The position numbers were made by a program, and so were the translations under genes. 31,800 nt of DNA from the NCBI GenBank assembly GCA_035653295.1, contig DASRCB010000424.1, positions 1 through 31,800 on the forward strand. The letters run 5' to 3'. Each line of letters opens with the position of its first letter. Positions within the stretch are counted from its first letter, which is position 1. Under the pieces are notes generated by a model. The model saw only the letters and a list, made by a program, of their open reading frames with translations, did not search any database and was not told the origin of the DNA. Source of the DNA: DASRCB01 sp035653295. Its GTDB lineage: Bacteria > Acidobacteriota > Terriglobia > Bryobacterales > Bryobacteraceae. Below, one piece after another: positions 1 through 7,014 of the stretch.

Positions 1-188
1 CGCCAGTCGAGGATACGGCTTCTCAGCGCCAGCTTCTGCAACGCTGGATTCTCGGCCGGCTCCGAACCAGCGACAACGTCGCACTCGTGTCCGCGGGCGC
101 GCAGCTCGCCAAGCCACGCCCGATTGCTGTGCGTCGAGCCGCCGCGCGGTGGATCGTAGGACGCGCTGGACGCCAGCAGGACCCGCAT
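1..188 (-). CDS. Glycosyltransferase family 4-like protein, N-terminal fragment (runs off the window)
   Basis: The minus-strand frame opens at an ATG ending at 188 and continues to the window edge, giving 62 residues of an N-terminus. It begins MRVLLASSASYDPPRGGSTH, followed by an ELRARGHECDVV stretch. This is the beta-strand, glycine-rich loop, helix ('RGH') and second strand pattern typical of the first Rossmann half of GT4/GT-B glycosyltransferases. The start lies 3 bp after the stop of the carrier-protein gene, so the two are probably one operon and translationally coupled. The acceptor and sugar cannot be told from this fragment. The family call rests on a short stretch, so another Rossmann protein cannot be excluded. 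Confidence 0.65.
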   Translation of the reverse strand, partial: MRVLLASSASYDPPRGGSTHSNRAWLGELRARGHECDVVAGSEPAENPALQKLALRSRILDW

Positions 189-191
189 CGC

Positions 192-584
192 TCAGGCGCG
201 GCCGCCGGCGGATTCGCCGTCGTCCTCGGCCGCCAGCAGCGCCCGCGCTTCCTCGTCGGACATCTGCTCGATATCCTCCAGCATGGCCGCGTACTCTTCG
301 GGCCCGAGCTGATCGATCTGCTGTAGTTCGATCGCATGCGCCAGCGAAGCGACGGTGAGCGCCGCGTCGTAGACGATCTCCGGCGAAAGATCGACGTTGT
401 AAGTCTCGTGAATGATGGAGAGAAGCTGGACGGCGAGGAGGGAGTGGCCGCCAAGATCGAAAAAGTTGTCGTGGATGCCGATTTCCGGCACGCCCAGCAG
501 ATCCTTCCAGACGCGCGTGAGCTCTTCCTCGAGCGGTGTACGTGGGGCGGCGGGTCCGGTGGGCGGCACGATTTCTGTACTCAT
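192..584 (-). CDS. Free-standing phosphopantetheine carrier protein (PCP/ACP)
   Basis: The 130-residue product carries a single carrier domain at about residues 17-90. It contains the core FFDLGGHSLLAVQL motif, in which Ser48 of LGGHSL is the expected 4'-phosphopantetheine attachment site. The helix-1 region (EEELTRVWKDLLGV) and the GIHDNFFDLGGHS context are of the peptidyl carrier (NRPS) type rather than fatty-acid AcpP. An acidic tail follows, with an LEDIEQMSDEEARALL segment like the linkers seen at the ends of NRPS modules. The start ATG is at 584. The gene diverges from udgX across only 33 bp and is followed after 3 bp by a glycosyltransferase. It should carry an acyl or aminoacyl intermediate as a thioester for a partner enzyme not visible here. 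The domain is clear; the pathway is unknown. Confidence 0.88.
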   Translation of the reverse strand: MSTEIVPPTGPAAPRTPLEEELTRVWKDLLGVPEIGIHDNFFDLGGHSLLAVQLLSIIHETYNVDLSPEIVYDAALTVASLAHAIELQQIDQLGPEEYAAMLEDIEQMSDEEARALLAAEDDGESAGGRA

Positions 585-617
585 TCTAATGGGTATGCGT
601 CTGGTAATGAGGACGTT

Positions 618-1265
618 ATGGCGGAAAGCGAGTTTCCTGGAGCGCTTCCATGGATACCGGCGCGGCTCAGCCTGGCGGCGCTGGCCGAGTCGGTGCAGCA
701 ATGCCACGGCTGCGACCTCTATCGCAACGCGACGCAGGCCGTGCCCGGCGAGGGACCGAAGCACGCGGCGGTGATGATGGTGGGAGAGCAGCCCGGCGAT
801 GTCGAGGACCGGACGGGACATCCATTCGTCGGCCCCGCGGGCAAGCTGCTGGATCGCGCGCTGGCGGATGCGCATGTGGATCGCGCGCGCGTCTACGTAA
901 CCAACGCGGTGAAGCACTTCAAGTTCGAGCCGCGCGGCAAGCGCCGTATTCACGGCAAGCCGAACGCCCGTGAAGTGGCGGCCTGCCGGCCGTGGCTGGA
1001 TGCTGAGATCCGTGTCGTGAAGCCGCAGTTGATTGTCTGCCTTGGGGCGACAGCGGCGCAGGATCTGATGGGGCGTGCGTTCCGGCTGACGCAGCACCGC
1101 GGCGAGTTTTTCCCGCATGACGTGGCCGAGTGGGTGATGGCGACGGTGCACCCATCGGCGCTGCTGCGCATGCCGGACGAGGAGCGCCGGCATGCGGAAT
1201 ACGAACTCTTCGTACGCGATCTGGCGCGGATTCCGGAGCGCGTCGCGCAAGCGCGGATGGCGTAA
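618..1265 (+). CDS. udgX: UdgX-family uracil-DNA glycosylase / uracil-DNA crosslinking protein
   Basis: The 215-residue protein belongs to the uracil-DNA glycosylase superfamily. It shows motif 1 GEQPGDVED (residues 56-64), the following HPFVGPAGKLLD stretch, and the C-terminal HPSALLR motif (178-184). Residues 108-112 are KRRIH, the insertion that defines UdgX. In characterised members the histidine of this loop (His112 here) forms a covalent bond with the abasic site after uracil excision. Cys29, Cys32, Cys123 and Cys141 match the four-cysteine pattern of the iron-sulfur cluster in family 4/UdgX enzymes. The ATG at 618 is chosen because upstream in-frame sequence overlaps the divergent carrier gene and because GAGGAC sits about 5 bases before it. 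It probably acts in DNA damage recognition. It converges with the AbrB gene downstream, with 36 bp between stops. Confidence 0.92.
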   Translation: MAESEFPGALPWIPARLSLAALAESVQQCHGCDLYRNATQAVPGEGPKHAAVMMVGEQPGDVEDRTGHPFVGPAGKLLDRALADAHVDRARVYVTNAVKHFKFEPRGKRRIHGKPNAREVAACRPWLDAEIRVVKPQLIVCLGATAAQDLMGRAFRLTQHRGEFFPHDVAEWVMATVHPSALLRMPDEERRHAEYELFVRDLARIPERVAQARMA

Positions 1266-1301
1266 CGATTAGAGCCTTTGGGCGCCGTTCACGGTACCAA
1301 C

Positions 1302-1565
1302 TCAATCGCGCGCATGGCGCTTTCGCATCCAGCGGCGAATGCCTGCTTTCATCGCGTCAACAGTCTGTGCCCTGGGAGGCCGGTTTGCGAAGACGGCTTT
1401 GTGGATGTCCTCGGAAGAGAATCGGCCCGCTCGCCGGACTATGATTCGGCCATTGTCCTCGTACCACTCGAGGATTGACCCCGGAGCAACGCCGAGCTTC
1501 TTCCGGACATCGGGCGGCACAGAGATCCGGCCCTGCGCAGTTATTTTCGAACGGGCAATCGCCAC
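1302..1565 (-). CDS. AbrB/MazE/SpoVT-family DNA-binding protein, no toxin beside it
   Basis: The 87-residue protein has a SpoVT/AbrB swapped-hairpin domain at about residues 5-50. The KITAQGRISVPPDVRKKLGV signature is followed by PGSILEW and a second strand pair (RIIVRR). The C-terminal 37 residues are basic and probably helical. Antitoxins of MazE/VapB type look like this, but neither neighbour resembles a MazF or PIN toxin: downstream is the convergent udgX and upstream the ADOP permease. It may therefore be an orphan antitoxin or a stand-alone regulator. The frame starts at a GTG (1565), with GAAGG just before it and no in-frame ATG nearby. A short palindrome lies 8 bp upstream, consistent with autoregulation. 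Confidence 0.82.
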   Translation of the reverse strand: MAIARSKITAQGRISVPPDVRKKLGVAPGSILEWYEDNGRIIVRRAGRFSSEDIHKAVFANRPPRAQTVDAMKAGIRRWMRKRHARD

Positions 1566-1573
1566 ACCTTCAA

Positions 1574-1587
1574 ATTACCGTGGTAAT
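1574..1587. promoter_or_regulatory. Short palindrome upstream of the AbrB-family gene, candidate operator
   Basis: The sequence ATTACC-GT-GGTAAT has two perfect 6-bp arms separated by 2 bp. It lies 8-22 bp upstream of the GTG start of the AbrB/MazE-type gene. AbrB-fold antitoxins are known to bind AT-containing inverted repeats in their own promoters. The site contrasts with the GC-rich surroundings. Function is inferred from position and symmetry only. Confidence 0.45.
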
Positions 1588-1621
1588 GCATACGGCGGCT
1601 CAGACCCCGCGCACAGCGAAC

Positions 1622-4051
1622 CTATTCGTAGCGAAGCGCCTGCATGGGGTCGACCCGCGTGGCGCGGCGGGCGGGGATGAGGCATGCGGCGATGCCCGCC
1701 ACCAGCACAACCGTGATTACCGCCGCGAGCGTCAGCGGGTCGTACGGTTTGACGCCCCACAGCTGACTCGAGATCAGACGCGTCGCGGCGAAGCTGGCGG
1801 CCAGACCGGCCGCGACCCCGAGTCCGACAAGCACCAGGCCCATACGCAGCACCACCATGAGCACATTGGCCTGGGAGGCGCCGAGGGCTACGCGGATACC
1901 GATTTCATGCGTCTGCCGCGATACCGTGTAGGCAATGACGCTGTACACGCCGATCGCGACCAGCACCAGCCCGACGCCGGAGAACAGCGCCAGCAGGATC
2001 AGGGCGAACCGCGGCTGAGCGTAGGTGAAGCGCTTCAGATAGTCGCGCATGGAGCCGGTGAGTGTGAGCGCTACGTTGCGATCCGTGGCCCAGACCTGGC
2101 GCTGCACTTCGGGAAGCAGGGTCATGGGATCCTGCGCGGTGCGCACCAGAATGCCGCGCTCGGCGAACCCGGTGACGGTGTAGGGGATGAAGGCCTCCGG
2201 CATGGGGGGATCCTGCACGCCGCGGTTCTTCGCGTCGGCAGTGATGCCGACCACTTCAAAGACGGGATCCTTCACCGGCTCGGGCCACGTTTGAAGGGTC
2301 TTCAGAACGATCATGCGGCCGACAGGGTCTTCGTCGCCGAAGAATTTGCGCGCCAGGCTCTGATTGATGACCGCGACCTTACGCGCCTGTGCGACCTCTG
2401 ACTCGCTGAGCAGCCTCCCGCGCAGGAGCTGGATCTGAAGCGTCTGGAAATAACCATCGCTGACCAGCTGGAACAGCGCCTGCCAATTTTCGGAATGCGT
2501 ACGGCCGGGGACATCGACGTCGGTGGGAATGCCGCCGTATGGAGGCAGGGAGCTGGTTTCGGTGGCGGCAACGACTCCGGGGAGGGCATGGAGGCGGCCC
2601 AGCAGCTCGCGGAAGAATCGCTGTTTGGCGGCGGCGGTCTTGTACTGCTCGCGCGGCAGCGGCAGCCGGACCACCAGTACATTGTTCGGATTCAGCCCGA
2701 GGTCCACGTTCTGGAGCGCAACGAAAGTGCGCATCAGCAGTCCCGCGCCGACCAGCAGCACCATCGAGAGTCCCACCTCGGCGACGATGAGCGCATTGCG
2801 CAGACGCCCGCGCCGGAAGCCGCCGCTCACGCCCTTGCCCGAATCCTTCAGCGGTTCGGCGAGCTGCCGGCCGGTGGCGAGCAGAGCCGGAGCGAGGCCA
2901 AACAGAAGCGCGGTTACGATGGTGACGGCGAGAGCGAACGCGAGCACGGGAAGGTTCAGGCTGATGACGGCTTCGTCGGGAATCGTCTGCTGGGGAATGG
3001 CCGCCACCAGCACCTTCAGCCCGCCCCAGGCGAGCCCACACCCGGCGACCGCGGCAGCGAGCGCGAGAAGCAGGCTCTCCACCATGAGCTGCCGCAGGAT
3101 TTGCCAGCGTCCGGCGCCCAGCGAAGTGCGGATGGCGATCTCTTTTTCGCGCGCGGTGGCTCGCGCCAGCAGCATGTTCGCCACGTTGCCGCACGCGATC
3201 AGCAGCAGCATGCAGACGGCGGCGAGCAGGGTGAACAGGATGGGCCGGAACTGGCCGACCACTCCTTCCGCCAAAGTCTGGGTTTGCACGTTGAAGCGCT
3301 TTGGATACTGGTCGGGGTACTTCTTCGCGAGCTGGTGCGCGAGCACGTTGAGGTCGGCCGCGGCGCGCCGTTCATCGATGCCTGGTTTCAGGTGACCGAG
3401 GAAAGCGAAGTTACGGATCTTCACGTCGGGATCGTTGCGATCGAGCGGGTCAGGCGTCCACAAATCCGCGCCCCACCAGGTGAAGCGCGGAGGCATGATG
3501 CCAACCAGGGTGCGCGGCTTTTGATTGAGCACGAATGTGCGGCCGAGGATGCCGCGGTCGTAGTTGAAGTTCTTCGCCCACAACTTGTAGGCCATGACGA
3601 AGACCGGCGGGGCGCCGGGTTGGCCATCAGCCGGAGTGATGCCGCGACCGAGCAGTGCGCGCGCGCCGAGCACATCGAACGCATCCGGGGTGACGTAGGC
3701 GCCCTGAAAACGATCGGTTCCCTCGCCATTGGTGTAGAGCACGTCCGAGTTGCCCGATCCGATGACGCCGTCGAAGATACGATTCTGTTCTTTGTAATCG
3801 AGAAATTCGGGTATCTGGAAGCCGCCGCGCCCACCGCGCTCGCCCTGGTCCAGGTCATGAATATAGAAGCTGATGATGTGCCGTGCGTCGCGGTAGGGGA
3901 AGGGGTCGAGCAGGACGTTTTCGATGACGCTGTAGATCGTGGTTACGGAGCCGATGCCCAGCGCGAGCGCGAGCACCGCGAGAAAGGTGAAGCCGCGGTC
4001 CCGCCCGAGCCCGCGAACGCCATAGCGAACATCCTGCCAGAGGCCGTGCAT
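1622..4051 (-). CDS. ADOP-type FtsX/MacB-like permease
   Basis: The 809-residue inner-membrane protein has the duplicated architecture of the acidobacterial orphan permeases. A short cytoplasmic start (MHGLWQDVRYGVRGL) leads to TM1 at about 21-43 and a MacB-type periplasmic core domain at about 50-250. An FtsX transmembrane domain spans about 265-410. A second TM starts near 417 (NALIVAEVGLSMVLLVGAGL) and leads to a second periplasmic domain, and a final FtsX domain covers about 684-800, ending ALRYE. No ABC ATPase or membrane-fusion partner is adjacent, as is usual for this family. The substrate is unknown: MacB relatives export peptides, antibiotics or lipoproteins, or transmit mechanical signals. 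It lies 53 bp downstream of the carbamoyltransferase gene on the same strand, so the two may be co-transcribed. Its start lacks a clear ribosome-binding site. Confidence 0.9.
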   Translation of the reverse strand: MHGLWQDVRYGVRGLGRDRGFTFLAVLALALGIGSVTTIYSVIENVLLDPFPYRDARHIISFYIHDLDQGERGGRGGFQIPEFLDYKEQNRIFDGVIGSGNSDVLYTNGEGTDRFQGAYVTPDAFDVLGARALLGRGITPADGQPGAPPVFVMAYKLWAKNFNYDRGILGRTFVLNQKPRTLVGIMPPRFTWWGADLWTPDPLDRNDPDVKIRNFAFLGHLKPGIDERRAAADLNVLAHQLAKKYPDQYPKRFNVQTQTLAEGVVGQFRPILFTLLAAVCMLLLIACGNVANMLLARATAREKEIAIRTSLGAGRWQILRQLMVESLLLALAAAVAGCGLAWGGLKVLVAAIPQQTIPDEAVISLNLPVLAFALAVTIVTALLFGLAPALLATGRQLAEPLKDSGKGVSGGFRRGRLRNALIVAEVGLSMVLLVGAGLLMRTFVALQNVDLGLNPNNVLVVRLPLPREQYKTAAAKQRFFRELLGRLHALPGVVAATETSSLPPYGGIPTDVDVPGRTHSENWQALFQLVSDGYFQTLQIQLLRGRLLSESEVAQARKVAVINQSLARKFFGDEDPVGRMIVLKTLQTWPEPVKDPVFEVVGITADAKNRGVQDPPMPEAFIPYTVTGFAERGILVRTAQDPMTLLPEVQRQVWATDRNVALTLTGSMRDYLKRFTYAQPRFALILLALFSGVGLVLVAIGVYSVIAYTVSRQTHEIGIRVALGASQANVLMVVLRMGLVLVGLGVAAGLAASFAATRLISSQLWGVKPYDPLTLAAVITVVLVAGIAACLIPARRATRVDPMQALRYE

Positions 4052-4104
4052 AGGAGTACAGACGGGAAATCCGTCCAGGAGTTCCCGGGATGCAGAGATT
4101 TCCG

Positions 4105-5679
4105 TTATTTTTCGACGAAAAAGTTTCCGGCGAACAGAGCGTCAATCCCGGAGGAGTAGAAACTGCGTACGGCGTCGCGCGGGCTGCACACCAGCGGATC
4201 ATTGAAAAGGTTGAAGCTGGTGTTGTAAAGCACGGGCAGGCCGGTCTTCTCGCCGCCCGCGAGCAGCAGGCGATGGTACAGCGGATTGTCCTGCCGGTGC
4301 ACGGTGTGGACGCGAACCAGCCCATCGCCCAGGACGGCGCTGTCGAAGGTCTTCCTGTGGGCCGGCCGGACGCGGCCTACCGTGGCGAGAAAGCGGCCAT
4401 TCGGGCCAACATCGAAGTATTCCTGGGCCAGTTCGGCGGGAACCGAAGCGGCGAACTTGCGAAACGGTTCGCGGTGTTTGATGTAGACGTTGAGGTTCTC
4501 GGTGGAGTACGGATTGAGCGGTGAAGCGAGAATACTGCGATTGCCGAGCGCCCGGGGGCCGAATTCCATGCGGCCCTGCATCCAGGCCACGATCTTCTGA
4601 TCGTTGATCTCGCGCACCGCGGTTTCAATCAGCTCTTCGGTGGTCAGCAGATAGCGGAAGCGCAGCTTGCAGTTCTCGAGCACCATCTTCACTTCTTCGG
4701 CGGTGTAGGCGGGGCCGAGGCAGAGATCGTGCAGCGGCGTGCGCGCGGAGCAGCCGAGGACGGTATGCGCGGCGTACATGGCGGCCCCGATCGCGGTTCC
4801 GATATTCCCGGAGGCGGGCTGCACGAACACCTCGTGTCTGCGCTCCAGGGCGGCGACGAGCAGCGCGTTGTAGGCGAGGCCGCCGGCGAGACAGAGGCGA
4901 GGGGCGTCGCCGGCCATGCGCGAAACGGCTGATTCCACCGCGGCCTGCACGCCTGCGGCGACCTGGGCGCGCATGCGTTCGGGAATCTCGGCCTCGTCTT
5001 TCAGGCCCAGGCTGTCATAGAATTTGGCGCTGAACCCGCCGCGGCTGAGGCGGCGGCCGTCGAACCAGGAAGCGTGAATGCGGGGCCAGTCGGCGCCATT
5101 CGCGATGCCGAGGATCTCCTCGAAAAGGCCGGCGTACGAACGGTCGCCCGCGGTGGACAGCCACTGCACCTTGTGCTCGTCGGCGTTGCGGTTGAAGCCC
5201 AGCAGTTCCGTGACGCGGCCGTAGAGATCGCCGAGCGAGTCGGGATAAAAGAGCTCGCGCTCGACGGTGAGGCGGTTGCCCTCGCCACGCCAGCGCGCGC
5301 CGCAACGAAAGTCACCGAGACGGTCGAGCGTGAGCACGGTCGCGTGTTCAAACGGCGATGCGTAGTAAGCGGACGCGGCGTGCGCTTCGTGGTGCTCGAC
5401 CACCACAAGCCGGCTGTCCGGGAACATGCCGCGCAGGGTCACGTGCAGCAGTGTCTCGGAACCGGCCGGAAACGGCCGCGCGATGGCTACGCACTGCACG
5501 CGAGCGTGGTCCCCGCCGGCGTTCGAAAGCCGCAGGACTTCGGCGATCGCTTCCAGCGGCAGTTGCCCCGGCCGCTCCTGACGCGCGATCTTCTTCTGTT
5601 CGACCGCGGCGGTGAGCACTCCATCTCGAATGAACGCGCACGCGGCGCTGTGGAGAAAACCTCCGATGCCAAGGATCAT
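4105..5679 (-). CDS. NodU/CmcH/TobZ-family carbamoyltransferase
   Basis: The 524-residue protein has the two-domain layout of O-carbamoyltransferases. The N-terminal Kae1/ASKHA-like part starts MILGIGGFLHSAACAF, with His10 in the place of the catalytic histidine near the N-terminus of TobZ. It carries the metal/nucleotide motif HHEAH at 96-100 and a glycine-rich LCLAGGLAYN segment. The C-terminal carbamoyltransferase domain contains QGRMEFGPRALGNRSIL and the NTSFN motif near the end. Such enzymes make carbamoyl-AMP from carbamoyl phosphate and ATP and transfer the carbamoyl group to a hydroxyl of a sugar, Nod factor or antibiotic. The acceptor is unknown; a nearby carrier protein and glycosyltransferase make a glycosylated metabolite or surface glycan plausible. 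The ATG at 5679 follows a GAGG that lies partly inside an 18-bp palindrome. Confidence 0.92.
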   Translation of the reverse strand: MILGIGGFLHSAACAFIRDGVLTAAVEQKKIARQERPGQLPLEAIAEVLRLSNAGGDHARVQCVAIARPFPAGSETLLHVTLRGMFPDSRLVVVEHHEAHAASAYYASPFEHATVLTLDRLGDFRCGARWRGEGNRLTVERELFYPDSLGDLYGRVTELLGFNRNADEHKVQWLSTAGDRSYAGLFEEILGIANGADWPRIHASWFDGRRLSRGGFSAKFYDSLGLKDEAEIPERMRAQVAAGVQAAVESAVSRMAGDAPRLCLAGGLAYNALLVAALERRHEVFVQPASGNIGTAIGAAMYAAHTVLGCSARTPLHDLCLGPAYTAEEVKMVLENCKLRFRYLLTTEELIETAVREINDQKIVAWMQGRMEFGPRALGNRSILASPLNPYSTENLNVYIKHREPFRKFAASVPAELAQEYFDVGPNGRFLATVGRVRPAHRKTFDSAVLGDGLVRVHTVHRQDNPLYHRLLLAGGEKTGLPVLYNTSFNLFNDPLVCSPRDAVRSFYSSGIDALFAGNFFVEK

Positions 5680-5689
5680 CCGATCAGAC

Positions 5690-5707
5690 CTCGAAGGCGC
5701 CTTCGAG
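5690..5707. promoter_or_regulatory. Perfect 18-bp palindrome just upstream of the carbamoyltransferase gene
   Basis: The sequence CTCGAAGGCGCCTTCGAG equals its own reverse complement over all 18 bases. It ends 10 bp before the carbamoyltransferase start codon and its last bases overlap the likely GAGG ribosome-binding site. It could be a repressor operator, or an RNA hairpin that limits access to the ribosome-binding site. No regulator gene lies immediately beside it. The rest of the 138-bp gap to the yfdX-like gene shows no other obvious signal. Confidence 0.4.
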
Positions 5708-5817
5708 TGTCCCGGAGCTGGAGATATGCGGAAACCGCGCGGGCGACGGGGCGAAACGGACGCGAAGCATGAAGCTTCAGGATATCAGCGGGGTGCCCGC
5801 GGACCGGCGCGTGCGCG

Positions 5818-6618
5818 CTACCGATTTTGCGCGGTAGTCTGCGCTTTCTGTGGGGTGGCGGTCCAGTCAGAAACCCGCTCCCACCAACCTTCGATGCGGC
5901 CCGCCACCTGTGTCGGCTCGTGCGGCATACGCGGTACGTAAAGGACGATCTCACGAGCGATCACACGCGCGCCGGCCTGGTGTGGTCCGTTCCCGTTGGC
6001 ATAAGTCTCCAGCGCCTTAGCGGCAGCGCCGAGACTCACCGCGGTGTCCTGGAACAGCTCCCGATCAGCCTGTCTGGCGGCACGGAACAGATTCGCGCGG
6101 GCTTTGGCCAGCGGCTCGTCACCGGCGTCGGTTTCGGTGACGCGGGCGCTTTCCGCGGCCGCGAGCGCACTTTGAGCCTTATTGATGTCGCCGGAATCCA
6201 GCGCCTTCCGGGCATCCTTCAGGTCCTGCTCCATGCGTTTTGTATCGACAAAGACGCGCGTCGATTCGCCGACTACATCCTGGACCGTGGGAATGGTCAT
6301 GCGATCGGCTGAGCTCTGGTTGCCGGCGCCGACGATCTTCGATGGCGTGAAGACCGCGACGGACACGGCTTCACGATAGATGGGCACCATGCGGCCGAGG
6401 GCGCCGGACTGATCCAGCTTCGATTCCAGATTGAGTGCGCGGTCGATCTGGGTTTTCGCGTCAGCTTTGTCCTGGCGCTGCAAATCGGTGTGCGCCTGTT
6501 TCACCGCGGTAACGATGTCCATGGCATCGCGTGAGTCCTGTATGCGAGTCAGCGGCGATGTGGGAGGGACGGCCGCGGCGGTGAGAAGGCAAACGGAGAA
6601 TAAAGCAGCAAAGCGCAT
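5818..6618 (-). CDS. Secreted YfdX-like protein
   Basis: The 266-residue protein begins with a signal peptide (MRFAALFSVCLLTAAAVPPT) and is predicted periplasmic. The mature part is helical and carries two repeats of the type 'A..aL..gD...A...L..Ae': around 38-70 (AVKQAHTDLQRQDKADAKTQ) and around 133-165 (KDARKALDSGDINKAQSAL). This pattern resembles the YfdX family, whose enterobacterial member has been linked to acid and antibiotic stress but is not mechanistically settled. The ATG at 6618 has a strong AGGAGG 6 bases upstream. It is followed after 138 bp by the carbamoyltransferase on the same strand. The family call is from pattern memory and moderate; the secreted helical-repeat description is firmer. 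Confidence 0.6.
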   Translation of the reverse strand: MRFAALFSVCLLTAAAVPPTSPLTRIQDSRDAMDIVTAVKQAHTDLQRQDKADAKTQIDRALNLESKLDQSGALGRMVPIYREAVSVAVFTPSKIVGAGNQSSADRMTIPTVQDVVGESTRVFVDTKRMEQDLKDARKALDSGDINKAQSALAAAESARVTETDAGDEPLAKARANLFRAARQADRELFQDTAVSLGAAAKALETYANGNGPHQAGARVIAREIVLYVPRMPHEPTQVAGRIEGWWERVSDWTATPQKAQTTAQNR

Positions 6619-6654
6619 TTCTGCCTCCTGCCCAGAGGACGCCTTGGCGAGCCG

Positions 6655-7014
6655 TTAACGTTTCCAGTTACGGTGATAACGGCGGAAGTAGATGCCGAGG
6701 TTCACGGAACAGACGAGCACGCCGAGGACGGTCAGCAGCCAGTCCGGGAGCGCAGGATAGACGATGCGGTCGAGGTAGTGGAGGAGAAAGCCGCCGCGGT
6801 ATGGGTCGATGCCGGCGCGCTGCTCGAAGAACTGCTCACCGAGCGTGAGGGGGCACGGCAGAGGCGACAGTTCCACGACGACGCCCCACAGCAGGGACAC
6901 GATGTGAAGTATCGCGAGCGCCGGCCGGTTGCGCGTGATTGCGGCGCCAAAGATGACGAACAGAATCCAGATCAGGTGGACGGCGAGCGCGGCGGCAGCG
7001 AGCGCGCTGTTCAC
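6655..7014 (-). CDS. DUF2784 family membrane protein
   Basis: The 119-residue protein has about three hydrophobic segments: residues 4-25, 33-50, and 90-110. Between the second and third is a conserved-looking loop with LSPLPCPLTLGEQFFEQRAG and a GGFLLHYLDRIVYPAL segment, which match the DUF2784 family. Function is unknown in that family. It starts at a GTG (7014) inside a GTGA overlap with the stop of the upstream sugar permease, so translational coupling is likely. Further upstream extension of the frame would run back through the permease gene and is rejected. The gene ends 37 bp before the yfdX-like start. Confidence 0.82.
   Translation of the reverse strand: MNSALAAAALAVHLIWILFVIFGAAITRNRPALAILHIVSLLWGVVVELSPLPCPLTLGEQFFEQRAGIDPYRGGFLLHYLDRIVYPALPDWLLTVLGVLVCSVNLGIYFRRYHRNWKR

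Noticed and set aside
919..1305. Minus-strand frame after the AbrB-type gene as a possible toxin partner
   Set aside because: It would start at TTG, lies antisense to udgX, and shows no PIN, MazF or RelE features.
4065..4079. Small GACGG/CCGTC stem-loop before the first ADOP gene
   Set aside because: The stem is only 5 bp and has no U-run or conserved position; it is expected by chance in this GC content.
2495..4159. Long plus-strand open frame (554 codons) opposite the first ADOP permease
   Set aside because: It is an antisense shadow of a clear FtsX/MacB gene in GC-rich DNA; the translation is low in hydrophobic structure and matches no family.
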